A stretch of 64,000 nucleotides of DNA from Verpa conica. Lineage: Eukaryota > Ascomycota > Pezizomycetes > Pezizales > Morchellaceae. Below are positions 36,791 through 49,721 of this stretch, one piece after another. The notes beneath the pieces were generated by a model. That model had not been told where the DNA came from. It was given only the letters and a program-made list of their open reading frames with translations, and did no database searches. Position 1 is the stretch's first letter; each line of letters begins with the position of its first letter. The stretch lies in assembly GCA_033030425.1 (NCBI GenBank), contig JAUFSD010000005.1, forward strand, positions 496,001-560,000, given 5' to 3'. The translations under genes and the position numbers were made by a program.

Positions 36791-37667
36791 ATGGTTAGGA
36801 AACTAAAGCACCACGAAAAAAAGTACCCCCTCAGCCCACAACCAACTCATCTAGCCCTCTTCCCTATAGTACTCCCATGTTGCTGCTATACATTGCTAAC
36901 AATAACTCCTCCCTCTACCATGAAGGCTCCTCCGGAAGGTCGACTTCCTCGAATGGAAATCCGACAGCAATCACCGGGACCATGAAGTAATGCGTCGCTA
37001 TCACATACAAGACCCCTCAACCTATGTGAAATACAACAAGATCTGTGGCTCTATCCGCCACCTCGCGCATCGTCTTGCGCTATTAGATCCCTCCGATCCT
37101 GTGCGGCGTAGGTACGAGGAGCTACTCCTCGAGAAACTGCATGCGATGGGTATACTCACGCAGAAGACGAAAATGTCGGACGTGGAGAATAAGGTCACTG
37201 TTGCGGCGTTCTGTCGGAGAAGACTACCGATAATCTTGACTAGGCTGAAGATGTGTGAGACTGTGCCGGCGGTAGGTATTTTCTCTTTCCCCCCTGGAGT
37301 GGCTTGATCACAAAAGCATAACTCGAAACACTCAGGCTTAGTTTGGCTGCAATGTGGCGCTGGCTGGTCACCGGTGGAGAGACGTTGTGAGACCCGTTAA
37401 CTTACGCCAGGTGTGTGTAGGCTGTCAAGTTCATTGAACAAGGCCATGTCCGCGTTGGTCCGGAAGTCATCACTGATCCTGCATACCTCGTCACAAGGTA
37501 GGATCTGCTCCATCTTACCATAACCCCTGAAGCCGCGTAGGTTTAGCTATTAACAACCCTAAAATAGAAACATGGAAGACTTTGTCACGTGGGTTGATTC
37601 GTCAAAGATTAAGCGAAACATAATGAAATACCGTAACGAGGTCGACGATTTCGACCTGCTATCATGA
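36791..37667 (+). CDS. IMP3: U3 snoRNP protein Imp3 (SSU processome)
   Basis: Component of the small-subunit processome that helps base-pair U3 snoRNA with pre-18S rRNA in the nucleolus. Four exons (36791-36822, 36926-37271, 37421-37497, 37568-37667) give 184 residues, the usual Imp3 length. The start is [20 protein letters not shown]. It is followed by [58 protein letters not shown] (start of the S4-like RNA-binding domain), [20 protein letters not shown] and [20 protein letters not shown]. Every intron is needed to keep this order. Reading through intron 1 gives an unrelated short peptide. Confidence 0.95.
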
Positions 37668-40600
37668 TTCGGGGTTTTATTTCTGTTTTTGTAAATTGGA
37701 TCTTTTTTAGGGTTGAGGATAGGATGGGAGGAGGCAGGAGGCAGGGGGTGATGGAGGGCTATCTGTATCATACGCTTGGAGATTGGCTTGGAGAGGAGTA
37801 ATGAAAGTACAACGTAACATCTCATGATTATTTCTGCTTACTCGTCTTGTCTTTTTCTCAAGGGTCAAGAGCAGTTAATTGAATTTACATTAGAGCTGTA
37901 TAGGTGGTGTTTATAGGATCAGACCACGTGCCGTTTATTTTCTTGCCAGTCAGCCAGTTAATTACCTGACCATCTTTTCGATCAAACACGTTCATCTGCT
38001 TATCCAAGGGCTTTAGTCAACCAATTGCCTACTCTAAACCGTCACTTAATTAACAGCCCGTTTCAATATAATTTTCAGGGAACCCATATAGGGTAATTAA
38101 CCTACGAAATACCTGTGTTCTGCTCTTTCCAGGGCTCTTTGGGCATTATTGCCTCTGATTGATGATCTACATGCTTGTGATCTGCTATCGAAGGTTTTGA
38201 TTTATCAGCGGACCATTTGAAGAAATATACGCCGAAAGGTGTCACTTCCAATCAATCAGCTTCAGACATCTCTTATCTAGGGGTTTGGTCAATCAGTATC
38301 TATTTCAATATAGAAGCACTGTTTAGGAATATCAATCATGCTTCTCAAAGGCCTTTTAACCACTTGATCAGCGGTTCGTTTCAGTATCCAGGGCTAGTTC
38401 ACAATGCTTCTCGCATTGGGCCCCTTTTGAGGACCAGAGTCTCATCTCAGACTAAACCAGAAACCCTCACCCCCTCTACAAATTATTTCCCCATAGCCAG
38501 TCAGCACAAGAATATCACAAGCCAGTACTCAACATAACAAATATGTCAAGCCATTATTTAATATAATGGCTCGCCTGATTGTTTGCTTTCTTTCCATAAT
38601 GGACTACTGCATCATCGGAGATCTATCCGAGCGGAATACTTATCTATCCGTGGCTCAAGGGTAGCAGGCAAAGATTGTATTCCGGGATTGTTCACTGCAT
38701 AAAGATCCTATCATTTTCCTACCAAGGGTTAAAACTGGTCTTTTGCCTTATTTCAACCACTGCCTCCTACATACACTCCTTGTATCCTTCTACTCATATC
38801 CACCTTTCCCGCACCTTTCCCGTACCCGTCTTCATACTTGGAATTCAAATGCTCTCCGCCAACAATTCTCGCCCCATTTAGTACAATCTAATAAGACTAC
38901 TTCCTGAGACCCTGTCGTCGGAAGAGGGGCCGAGGCCTGGATTGCCGCCACCAAAGCCTTTTACTGGCACTGGTAAAGGACGTCTATGCTCCGGTAAACC
39001 ACTAAACCTGGGAATAAGCTTCCTACTAGGTTCAGCTTCAGCTCCACATAAGCCGTAATCCTAGTTGGAGCTATTAGGCAAGCAGGCCAGGTACGTATTG
39101 GCTTGGTAGGGGCAGCAAACCGTCAGTCAGGGCTTGCAAAGCCATCACTCGTCACTTTACTGTGCTTGTAATTCAACGCATCGGTGCATTAGTCCCCGCT
39201 CTCCAGCAACTCTGAAGATCTACGCTCCTTAGTCCTAGAGTCTCTTTAAGAGTTTTGCCTCCTACCTTCTCCACACGCCTCTTTTATGCTCGCATGCTAC
39301 AATGCGCTTAGGAAAAAGCATATAGCCCAATCAGTCGTATTTGGGAAATAAAATCCCCGAACTAAACACCCGACGCCACACGGCGGCTCTAGAACTATTT
39401 TGCACATCCAAAGCCTGCCAGCTAGTCAGCCATCGCTGCTCCCGATACCAGATGACCATCTTGCAGATTGCGACAGGCTAGTGATGCCCCAACCGCTCGG
39501 TACCAACCGCACATGCCGAATAATCATTACTCTGCTTTGACTGAGTGAGAATTTACCGAGTGAGCATCATATTACACCACAAAACCTTCTATTGAAAGTC
39601 ACTCACTAGGTGGCCTAGACTTTCGATGTTCTTTCACTTTCGTCTTCTCGTCTCCTTCGGGAGCGGGAGAGGCGCACGCTGTATTCAGCAAGGCTGGGTA
39701 AGGATAGATAGCGGCATTAGACTGGGTGGGACTTGATTCGTCGTGTTGTGTACTATTGGTGCTGTTTGCTTGTTCTACCGAGAAGCGAATTATCGCGTCA
39801 TTGATTCTAGTGGTAATTATCAGGGACAAGGAAGAAAGTATAAGTGGGTATAGTCTAGTATTGAATGAGTGGAAATCGGTGAGTTTTCTTCTTCCCTCTT
39901 CTATTGAATGGCAAGGGAACTGGGCCCTTATTTTTCTGTGTGAATCTAGAACATTGCTCTATCCCGCCCGTATGTAGTCTCTTGTCCAGCTTCTGCTCTT
40001 TCTTTCTTTTTCTTTCCTCTCCTAGACCAGGGTCCAAGATCTCACTCAATTGGTGTATGAGACTGTTTCTGTTTCTAATGCCTGCGCCGTGTGACCACAA
40101 AATGTTTTTTTCCCTCGGGAAAACAGACTGCAGAAACAGACTGCAGGAGTGCATCATTGACCCGTTTTCACCCGCTCATCAGTACCACACAAAGATAGCA
40201 CAGAGATATTTTTTCTTCCTTCCACTTATTTTCTTTAATAGCTAGGTCATTGATTGATTAATCAACAGTTATCGCTATATTGACTGCATAGAGAAAAATA
40301 ATTATCTATCGACACCTATCTAAGCTTGGGAAGTGTTCGATACAAGGACATTAAAAGAAAAAAAAATAGTAGGCATCCTAAACATCAGATTCCGGGCCGA
40401 AGCAATAAATTTTAGTATTAACAATTGCGCCCTCTTATCAAGTGGGTTTCTCTATAGATGGTGGGAAACCTTGAATCCAAAGCTACAGCTACAGTAAATG
40501 GCACTTACAATAGCTCGTTCCTGCCTTGATTCTCCACTGTGTTAAATGCAAGTCTTTCAATGAAGACTGAATATGCCTACTAATGCATAGGCACGGCTGG

Positions 40601-40928
40601 GAAGTCTGCAAATGATAGTATGTAGTACAAGAGCAATAATAGCAAACGGTATATAACAGGCTTTAAGGGAAAACGTTAGATAGTAGGGACTCACTTTGTT
40701 TTTGGTACGCTTGTAACACCTGAATTCGGCCCAGTCCCCAAAAATTAACACCCGAAAGTCACTTCGGCAAATAAAAGAAGGCTAGTTCTGCATGCTCAAG
40801 CGATACCAGTGAAAGACAGGAAATCGCAAGCAGTACTTGTATCTACTTGTAGAAAGAAGCTACTAATTTTCGTGGATGTCACGCGAGTAGCTAAAGCTAG
40901 CAGGCATTTGCATTTATTGACGACATTT
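37668..40928. other. Gene-free stretch between IMP3 and tubulin cofactor B
   Basis: About 3.3 kb separating two converging genes. Several open frames of 60-113 residues occur, but they are compositionally odd, overlap on opposite strands and show no family motif. No RNA gene recognised. Confidence 0.5.
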
Positions 40929-42229
40929 TCAGATCTCTTCCAGATCACCCAAGTCATCGACAACAGGAAAGTCACCAATCTCAACGCGATCAGGTCTCAC
41001 GAAAGAGCCGTGTTTCGGTGCACACTTGAAGTAGTACTCTCCGCCAACAGAGCCATCATTTTTACCTGTCCGAAATAAAAGGGCCGCCCCAACAAAAGGG
41101 AGGATTGCCGGTTAGCCAAGGTAAAAGGTTCGGTGGCTACAAGTGCCGGTTGTGCCATATGCAGGAGAAACGTGACCAAACGGGGGATTGATTCGGGGGG
41201 TAAAATACCCGTTGGTTCATCGGCCTCCACACCCACCCAAACACCACCATTAGGTATTTCCTTAACCTCTCCGATGTACTTAACGGTGCCTCGGCGGTCC
41301 AAATCCGCGCCACCCACCCGACACCGCGCACCGACGGTGATCTTTCTTGCGTCGACTTCTTCGTACTGACGCTTCAGCTCCTGTTGCTCTTTCTCATCTT
41401 TGTTGAGGTCGAATCGACCAAGCTTATTTCTTCGCTTCCATGCGAGAACGGAGTCCTGGAGTTTGTCGTACTCTTCCTCCGGCATTACGTACTTCTCGAC
41501 TGCAGAGAGGTCCTGGAAGTTTGGACGAGCAGACGGCGGGCGAGTATCGACAACCTGTTCAAACGTGGTACATGAATAATCAGAGACAATGTGTCAGGAT
41601 TCGGATGGGACATGTATGGGTTATGGTTTTGTTTTTTCTTTTTCCTGCCAGGCAACACAAAACTCAGTCTGACAGAAGGCTAGGCAAACTACGTAACACC
41701 ATCGAAATTATTTCTTCTTGGGAGGGTGTATCAAGAAAAAGCAGAAAAAGGGAATAACAAAAAGATACAAACAGAAAAAATAATTTCTAGGAATAAAGCT
41801 GTAAATCAAACAGAAGAACTGAGTGCAAAGAGAGAAAGAGAAGGAAAAAAGCAAATCAAAAAACCACCGATAATGGGAAAGAGTAGACGGAAAGAAGCAG
41901 AAAGACCCGGCAGGGAGAAAAAAAGATATCAAAAATAGAGAGGGATCGACAGCTGTCGAGAGGGGATGTCATACGTGTAATTCAACGTAAGGCTGAAGCG
42001 GAAAGCTGGCAATCTGCGTAGTCTCCTCATCGTGGCTCGAGATGGGAATAGGCTGAGGTGCATGCGGCAGACGCAGTGTGAGTTGCTGCGAAGATGGTGG
42101 GATGCCGGTGACGGACTCAAGCTTGCCCTTCAAGATAGAGATGGTCCATGACGGTGTGATACGGCGTTCAGCAGTAGCATTATCAGAGGTGACCCTGACT
42201 GGGACATCTGCGGCTGTTACAAGACTCAT
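40929..42229 (-). CDS. Tubulin-folding cofactor B (Alp11/TBCB)
   Basis: Cofactor that captures alpha-tubulin after CCT release and, with cofactor E, feeds tubulin heterodimer assembly in the cytosol. Three exons (42229-41975, 41554-41209, 41065-40929) give 245 residues, the usual size. Residues 1-85 form the ubiquitin-like domain ([13 protein letters not shown]...). The linker has [23 protein letters not shown] and [15 protein letters not shown], all typical of the family. The CAP-Gly domain runs from about residue 159 (VGARCRVGG) through [14 protein letters not shown] and the GKNDGS signature (formed across the last splice) to [15 protein letters not shown]. The C-terminus is acidic (DDLGDLEEI). 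S. pombe alp11 and S. cerevisiae ALF1 are the named relatives. Confidence 0.93.
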
Positions 42230-44937
42230 TGCTACTCCTTTGCTGCTGCTAATGCTGATGGCTTTGATGATAAAGTCGTTTGATATCTGTCGCTGCCCTT
42301 TAGTTTTATGGGTGTGTACTGTGTGTCCTGGCTGGTGGCCCTGATGCTGATGCGTTGCCGCCTGATGCCACCGATGGGTGATGTTGACGGGCTCCCCGTT
42401 TGCTTTGCTCGCTTGGCTGGCTGCTGGTTATGCGTCGTGGTTATTCGTCTACTCAGGGCCTCTGGGGGGCACTATAGACCGTGGTGTTGAGCTACCAATA
42501 TAACAGGCACAGAGGGGTGGACTGACAGGAGGGAATCTAAGTGGGGTAAACAAATTAAAAGGAGGTTGTGGAGCCCTCAAGCGACGTCCGCTCGCTACTG
42601 GGCAGCGTTAGTAATGGTGTATCCTCACGCTGATTGACTGGCCCAAGCCTTTTTGCTTAGACTCTACATGTACCTTATCGACTAGCGAGATAATCATTTA
42701 CCGGAAACACACAACACTACGAGCTTGCTTTCTACTCTACATACTGCTTTTCCCACGCACAAATTCATAAGTGACACATCTCATATTTATGCAAGTAACC
42801 CCGCCCCTCGCTGAGGGAGTACATGTAAGTAGGCTTGGGCGCTATTGTAACTGTGACGGGGATCAAATTGTATATCCGTTGAAATCTCCCGATATCTGCT
42901 TGTGATACTACTAACGCTGTTTCGCCTGTCGTCAGATCCCTGGGGTGTGTGATCGGTGGGACATGCACCCCGGTCAAGCATCATAGCTACCAAACCGGAG
43001 GTCTCGAGCCGCGGGGAGAAAAAAGGTGAATCCTGTCGCAAATCACTACTCTAGATTAATTATGTTGGGGTTTTGTAAAGACGAAAACAACGAGGGGTAG
43101 CATAAAAGAGAGGAGAAAAGCCCTGAGGAGAGAGAGGGCAGGTGCTTGAAGTCATGAATGCACATGGTACGGCCGGGAGGGAGGGAAACATCGAAACGTG
43201 CCCCATGTATTAGATTAATGTGCCCCTCTGTGCATATCCACCCCCAGGAAAGGAAAGAAAGAAAGAAGTAAAAAGATGCTTTCGTCCGATAATGATGGTT
43301 GCAAACACAGATCCGACGTCACGCGTGCCTGAGCAGCTTTTTTCGTTTGTAAAGTACATGTAGCATGACAAAAAAATAGAGTGAACCCTTGATGTAAATG
43401 GCAGCATCGTCCCAAGGTACCGGCCCGGTCTCTTTCCCACCACTTTGGCACCTATTTATCTGAAAGGCTTCCAGAAGCTGCCAGTCAGGGGGCCCAGAAT
43501 CTTTTTACCTGGTTCTTCCCTGCAGAAATAGCTAGCACAGGCCTAGCCTGAGAAACACATCACAGATATGTATGTAGGTACTTGGGAGAAAATATAACTC
43601 ATTGCTCAGCCTGTTTATTAAATAGAACATGAAAAAGCAAGGAGTCCGGTACAAGCTATTGGTTCAGCTATAGACGTGGCGATACTCTCTAGTGGTTTTC
43701 AAGGGCAAGTTTAGATGGTATCTGTACTGTGCCATTTACTAGTTGGAGTTTTCTAGGTGATTGTCACACCTTACCTACGTACATGTAGCACATACTCGAA
43801 GAATGCACACTACGTGCACGGGCCAACGGCTGCTGAAGGTTCTGCCTATAGTCTAGTCACTCGAGTCCTGCTTAAGCGCACTGTTCGTCGGTTCGTCGCA
43901 TCTTTTCTCATAATTACGGATCCGGAAAGCCCTACAGTCTTGGTCTAGATAAAGTTACACGTCCAACGGTTCATTTAGAAATGAAACGCCTCACTGTTAG
44001 TTTTTGGTCTAGGATCAGTAATATAGGCTGTAGAGTTTTATTTGTATAATGATTGTAGTGTGGTCTTCAAGACACACTAGAAGGCTAAGAGACGTTCTCT
44101 TGGGCCCAATCTGCAAAATTAAGACAGTGCCCATGTACACTTATTACCACTATAGCGATTGTTATACTGATGAGGGAACCCCCTTGTCATATACGTCAGT
44201 CAAGCTCTCAGCCAACGCCCCTGAGACCTACACGCAATTCGTCTACCAGGTATTGGTGCTAGACATATTTTCAACCTGAAGAAGGCCGTTAATTTCAAGT
44301 AAACCCCAAGTGGCCACAGCTCCCCTCCAAGGAAACGAGACAACGCCCCCTGGCCTTGCTTGTCAACCCACGAGAGTAGTGCACCCTAGAAAAATTGCTC
44401 AAAGGGAGAAGGAGGGATAAGAGACATAACTCACCGAAAGGGATCTGATTCATTGACCTCCGACAGGTATATCGAAGTGTTTCCAAAGTACCATAGAAAT
44501 GAGGACCCCTGTTTCCCGCTATCTATGTACAACCCTAGTCAATCGTGTCCAAGCCCTTAAGCTCCCAGATGTATCCAACTAAGTAACCTAGATCTACTAG
44601 AAGCCAATAATATCCTCAAAGTACGTGGGAAAGGGTTTAAATGTCCGCCACCTCCTCAGCTCAGGCAAGATTAGTCCCACAACATCCACACTTGGCCCCC
44701 CTCTTCGATTTCTTCATAAGGTCGCATTGCAGCAAGCGCATCTGCTCCCATCATCATCATCTCATCTCTTCCCATCCTATCTTCCTACAGCCCCCTCATC
44801 TGTGCTCATCTCTGTGAGAAGAACACATTATCCCCCCACGCTAGTGTCTTCTCGACGTCATAAACCAACAAACATCTCTCCCAACCAACCCGGGTAACAC
44901 CGTCCAGCTGGCGTCCATTTCGTATCTTCTCGCTCCA
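42230..44937. other. Divergent intergenic region between cofactor B and the SANT protein
   Basis: About 2.7 kb. Open frames up to about 80 residues lack motifs. The right end (about 44,690-44,930) is CT-rich and is likely the promoter/5' leader of the SANT gene. Confidence 0.5.
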
Positions 44938-45682
44938 ATGCCGCCTAAGCAGAAAGAGCCTCCAAAACAAAAGGAGCCTGTCCCTCAAACTCTGTCGCAG
45001 CCGCCTCCATCGCCGTCAGCAAAACGTCCCTTGCCACAAAACTCGATAGCATCCCCAGCCAAAAGGCAGAGCAAGTGGAGCCCGGAAGAAGATGCAATCA
45101 TCATCAATTTGCGAGGGCGTAGCCTGAAGTGGGAAGATATCTCAAAACAGCTCCCGGGGAGGTCTGCAATTTCCTGTAGACTTCACTACCAAAACTACCT
45201 GGAACGAAGATCCGAGTGGGATGAGGAGCGAAAGGATCGGCTTGCTCGTTTATATGAAAGGTAAAGTACTCCAAGCCCAAGCCCAGGGATCGGCCAAGGT
45301 TTGTCGGAGATTTAACCTCGGAATGCCTTTCCGTGATGCGACGTGATGAGCGACTTTAAAATAGCCGGCTGACAAGACAATTTTTTCCCGTAAAAATAGA
45401 TTTAAACAAGAAATGTGGAGTCAGGTCGCAAAAGAAATGAATATCCCCTGGAGGGCAGCCGAGAGCATGCACTGGCAAATGGGTGAGCAAGAGATGGCTA
45501 TGCGTGCTGGAGTTGTACCATTCTCCCAAAGTTCAGTTGCGCTTGACGCCCCGCCGAAAAAGCGTAGCCCATCGCGCCGAAGCCCAAGCCCTGGAAAACT
45601 AGATGAAGGATCGCCCTCGGGTCCTCCTGTGCTCCCAACGGAAGCTGGCCCCGTTTTGGAAAAGGAGGACACTTCCAAGTAG
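44938..45682 (+). CDS. Small SANT/Myb-like DNA-binding domain protein
   Basis: Probable nuclear protein of 201 residues from two exons (44938-45260, 45400-45682). The N-terminus (about 1-45) is Pro/Gln/Lys-rich. A Myb/SANT repeat follows: KWSPEEDAIIINLRGRSLKW, then EDISKQLPGRSAISCRLHYQ, with the spaced tryptophans and the GRS..SCR recognition-helix pattern. The second exon begins FKQEMWSQVAKEMNIPWRAA, a second partial SANT-like helix set reading W..VA..M..PW. The tail is Ser/Pro/Lys-rich with KKRSPSRRSPSPGK. Fungal proteins of this layout are common and mostly uncharacterised. The target sequence is unknown. Confidence 0.8.
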
Positions 45683-46403
45683 GTCGACAACGAAATTATT
45701 TGCTGGATCAAACATCATTCCAGGAGTTATTGGTGATTTTTTATGAACGAACTTGTGCAGTATGATAGATTTTTTTTCCTTTTCTTTTTGTCATTTATAT
45801 ACGGGCTCTGCCCACCAACTAGGGAAACGGCGGTAACGGGTTTTGAGGCGAAATATGTTTGATTTTTGTTTGTATTTTTGTTTGTATTTTTTTCTCTTTT
45901 TTCTTTTAAATGTTTTCTATTTTTCTGTTCAGTTTAGATTTTCGTAACTACATTAGCTTTTGGGGACCGAGTTTGTATTGCATATAGCAAACAGATACAC
46001 TATATCATAGAATAATGAGACAAGGATCATATTCACTTACAATACCCCGGGACGTCAAAATTCGGTTGCATAATGATCGGGAGGAATCCCGGCTTCAAAT
46101 TTCAGGCATAGCATGGTTGATAGGATTATGAGCAATAAACAAGTTTTGAACATGGTCTGTGATGCAGGGTGCATTGACGGCGTGATAAGTGAGACGAGGT
46201 GTGATATCAAACCAGATGCTTGATACGCAGGCATCCAACTTGGCTATCACTCACTGGATACTGCAGACCGTTGTTCTGCGAATGCCCCCATCCTGCTGTG
46301 ACTGATTCGAGACAATGTCTTTCCAGGGCCCGTCCAGCGAGAGTCGTGCAAAGGTGAGCAACAGTATCTTTCATTCTCATCCACACGCGCACATACATCC
46401 CGT
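45683..46403. other. 3' flanks of the SANT gene and TRM9
   Basis: About 0.7 kb between two converging genes. T-rich tracts near 45765-45920 fit a fungal 3' processing region. No gene seen. Confidence 0.5.
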
Positions 46404-47277
46404 TTACCTGTGCGGGGCACAGGTTGCCCACCAATTATCTTTCTCATAGCCAGATTCAAGCACTATGCCTCCAGCACTGACTATATCTTCCACAAGTTCC
46501 CCTTTCCTATACAGGTGGTAGTATCTTAGATACGTAACCACCTTCTCATCCCTGCTCTGCTTACCGGCCCCACTGCTTAGGCCTGAATAGTTCTTAGACG
46601 TTTGCCATGGGACCATGACATCCTGCGGATCCCCCTCTTTCCAGCCTCTCTTTGACTTTGGTTGCTCCAAAGCCCAGACATAGATAAGCGCCATCCCGCC
46701 ATCAGTCCCGTCATTGGAAGAAGGCTTTAGCGTAGCAAGGATACTTCGTATTGAAGCGACTCTTCGCGCCGTGGTCGAAAAATGATGAATGACAGCGATG
46801 CTAATTGCGAAGTCAAATCGCGAGTCGGGGTGAGGTAGGTCCAGAGTATCAGCTATTAGGGAATCTTGGATCTTTAGGTCGTGGGCTATCCGCACAAGGC
46901 TAGTTGACCTACGTAATGATTAACTTCTGTATTTTAAATAACTGGGAAAATGTCTCCTGGAGGAATTGAACCCGTGACTAACCTGTCTGACCCAACAATG
47001 AATATGTTTGGATTTACTGTTAGATACTTGCCGTTGCCGCACCCTAGATCTAACCCCACGGAACCAATCGGGAGGCCCTTAAGAAAACGTTCCACTATTG
47101 GCCATGGCTGTAAAGTATACTTCGGTTAGTAAAATCTTTGTATAACTCTTTGTATATAGAATTGATTGGAATAATATACAGTACCTTGAAACGAGTTGCA
47201 GAGAAATGAGAGGCGATGAGTTCATAGACGCGGTGTACGTGTTCAGCTTCGTGATCTTGGGGGTTGTTGATATCCAT
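46404..47277 (-). CDS. TRM9: tRNA wobble-uridine methyltransferase Trm9
   Basis: SAM-dependent methyltransferase that completes mcm5U at wobble position 34 of certain tRNAs, working with Trm112. Three exons (47277-47185, 47107-46983, 46908-46404) give 240 residues. The start is MDINNPQDHEAEHVHRVYEL. The SAM motif LDLGCGNGKY falls at about residues 50-59, followed by NIFIVGSDRS. The rest contains SLIADTLDLPHPDSRFDFAI, IAVIHHFSTTARRVASI, VPWQTSKNYSG, YLRYYHLYRKGELVEDI and the C-terminal ESGYEKDNWWATCAPHR, a strong Trm9/ALKBH8 match. The frame is open further upstream, but no ATG occurs there before 47277. Confidence 0.93.
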
Positions 47278-49721
47278 CGAGCGAAGATGGGGGTCTGTGG
47301 CGTGATGGTTATTCTTGTATCTTGTATCTATGAACGGTTCCGAGGTTGGGTTCGTGGGGGAACACAAAGGCGATCTTTCGGTTGCTGCTGCTGGGCGGTT
47401 GGGATTCGAGGAATCGGGCCGCACTGCCCCCGCAATCTTGGCGTAGATTAGCGATTACCCTGTCCGCTCGCGAATCTGGTGTAGATCATTGGCCAACATG
47501 CGACCATACCACTCAACTTATTTAAAAATAAACAGGCTCTCCCTCTCCCTCTCTCCCTCTTCCTTTTCTCCTTTCCTCAGTGCCTGAACTTTTGTAGCCG
47601 ACTCACATTATATTTCGTTATAGTAGCACCTACCCATATCTTTAAGAGCAAATAGGAACTCGCAACCGAGAGTATATGTACTTATAAGCTTGATAAGTGA
47701 CTTATTCTGCAAGTACTAAATCGACCTTAGGCATTAATCTTAATCCTAACTAATAAAATCTTTAGGATTAATATCAAAACGTGTAAGGACGAGACCCTAT
47801 TAATCTAGAGTCATGATTCTTTTTTTCCCCCATACCTTTCCAATCCTCCAGATAATACCCTTATTTATTCAAGATACAAGCCCCGTGTGGGTCCTGGAAT
47901 TTTCCCCAAGGCCCTACCTCCAATGGTTACCATACTCTATAGCAGTGCATGCCCGTGAGTACAGTCTATAGTTTCACTCCACCTCATTTCATATTATTCC
48001 GGGCTTTTTCCCTATTGGAACAAAGCACTTCATTAGTACTATAAGCGACCATACGAAAGCTGTCATAATAAGGTATGTGTGACACTATTGGTTCAATTTT
48101 TAACGAATCCTCTTGCGTTTCGGTCCAGCCGTGATCATTCAGAAGCCTAAAAAAAGCCTAAGCATCATCCCTGGCCTCTTCAACCTATCAAAACAACCAT
48201 ATAAAACACTAAAGGAGTGCCTCTCGGATCACACGGCTTTAGTCCCCTTGGTCACCAAGAAAATTGATTATCTAGCTATCAGCTGATGGTGAAACTAGGC
48301 GATTGCTAGGGCCGTATCGGCCTCAAGAAAGGGGAAATTCTCCTAATAAAAGAAAACTAATGGCTATAACGTCCTAGGATACACCACCCGGTAAATAGAC
48401 GGCTGAGCAGATAGCTTACACCTTCACCCATGCCAATGAAATCTCTGATACCTGCCCACGCGGCAGATCTCTCGTATTATGAAAATCATGCCCCAACAAG
48501 TACCGAGGAAGGAGCAGATCATGTTAACATGATATTTGACCTAGGCACTATTGTATCACAAAGCAGGCATATGCTAGCAAAAGAATGCTGTCAGGACAAA
48601 TCGCCAAGCGATTACCAACGCCAGGGTTACCACAGTAAGCCAGCTGGATCGGGACTCGCTTGTTGTGTTATATAAATTCTAAGATAGGATATTTTATGAT
48701 CCTGCGCTTGATTACACTACCCTAGAACCAGAGCTAGAGCAAAAATGCGTATTGGGCTAAATTCAGAGATTATACCCGAGTGAGGCACAGTGCATCACTC
48801 GATGCTCTATTTAGTTGGATGAATGGCCTGGATAGCTATGAATGACCAGCAACCGAAGCAATCTATCAAAAAATTATGACGTCAATAGTTCCCACGGAAC
48901 TTTACCTTGTTTCACGGAATTAATCGGCCCCACTCCTGGTAATCCTCCGCATTTTGGTTCGCCCGAGAAATTTGCCGATGCTGTGCCTTGTGACGTTAAA
49001 AATCCTGAGGCGCCTGCATATAGCCCTAGAGGGTTAGTATAACCGTGAGACTACATGATTATCCGTGCCGAAAAAGAAATAAAATCTGACCGAAGAGCAT
49101 CCATCCGATACGTGGAAATATAGAAAAAGTAATAAAGTGGGGGGAATTGGAAGATAGAAGTTCCCGGCGCGGTTCTACGTTCTATGTGTGTAGTTGATTA
49201 CCTCTCAAAAGATACATCGCTAAAAGGGTTTCCAGTAAAGTTTCTGTCATGGTTCAGTGATGACAAAAGATTAAATATACGTAAACTCTGTTGTTTCTCT
49301 ATAATTTTCTTATGTTTTATTATTCTAAATACCCTTACTATAGTTATATATATAAGTTATATTGATTGCTTTTCTTGAGCCTTTGATCATCCCTGGTGTA
49401 TGAAATTGCGGTCTTCCGATACTTAGTGTGAGCCGAGTGAGTTGTGGTGCGCCCACAATCCTAGGCACTAATTCTAATACCCCAGCTAGGTAGTATTCTT
49501 AATGCCCGAACTAGTGTATAACTAATATCCATAAATTTTCCATATCTACTTCCTGCGTTAATTCAAAACCTGATCTCTGACCATTATATTATTCATCCAT
49601 AATATAGAGAGGAGAGAGTATATTAACTGCCTACTTGATGGTTAGGAAGACTCGGTCTCCCTAGTGCTATATATCGGCACTCGGGCTCTCAATCCCTTAC
49701 TAAACCTACTCGATATATATA

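Noticed and set aside
46955..46985. tRNA B-box-like GGTTCAATTCC on the minus strand within TRM9 intron 2
   Set aside because: No matching acceptor stem, A-box or cloverleaf can be formed around it; it is most likely chance.
47095..47424. Longer N-terminus for TRM9 starting at 47424
   Set aside because: The codon there is GTG, and the added region is not part of the Trm9 family; the ATG at 47277 fits the family start.
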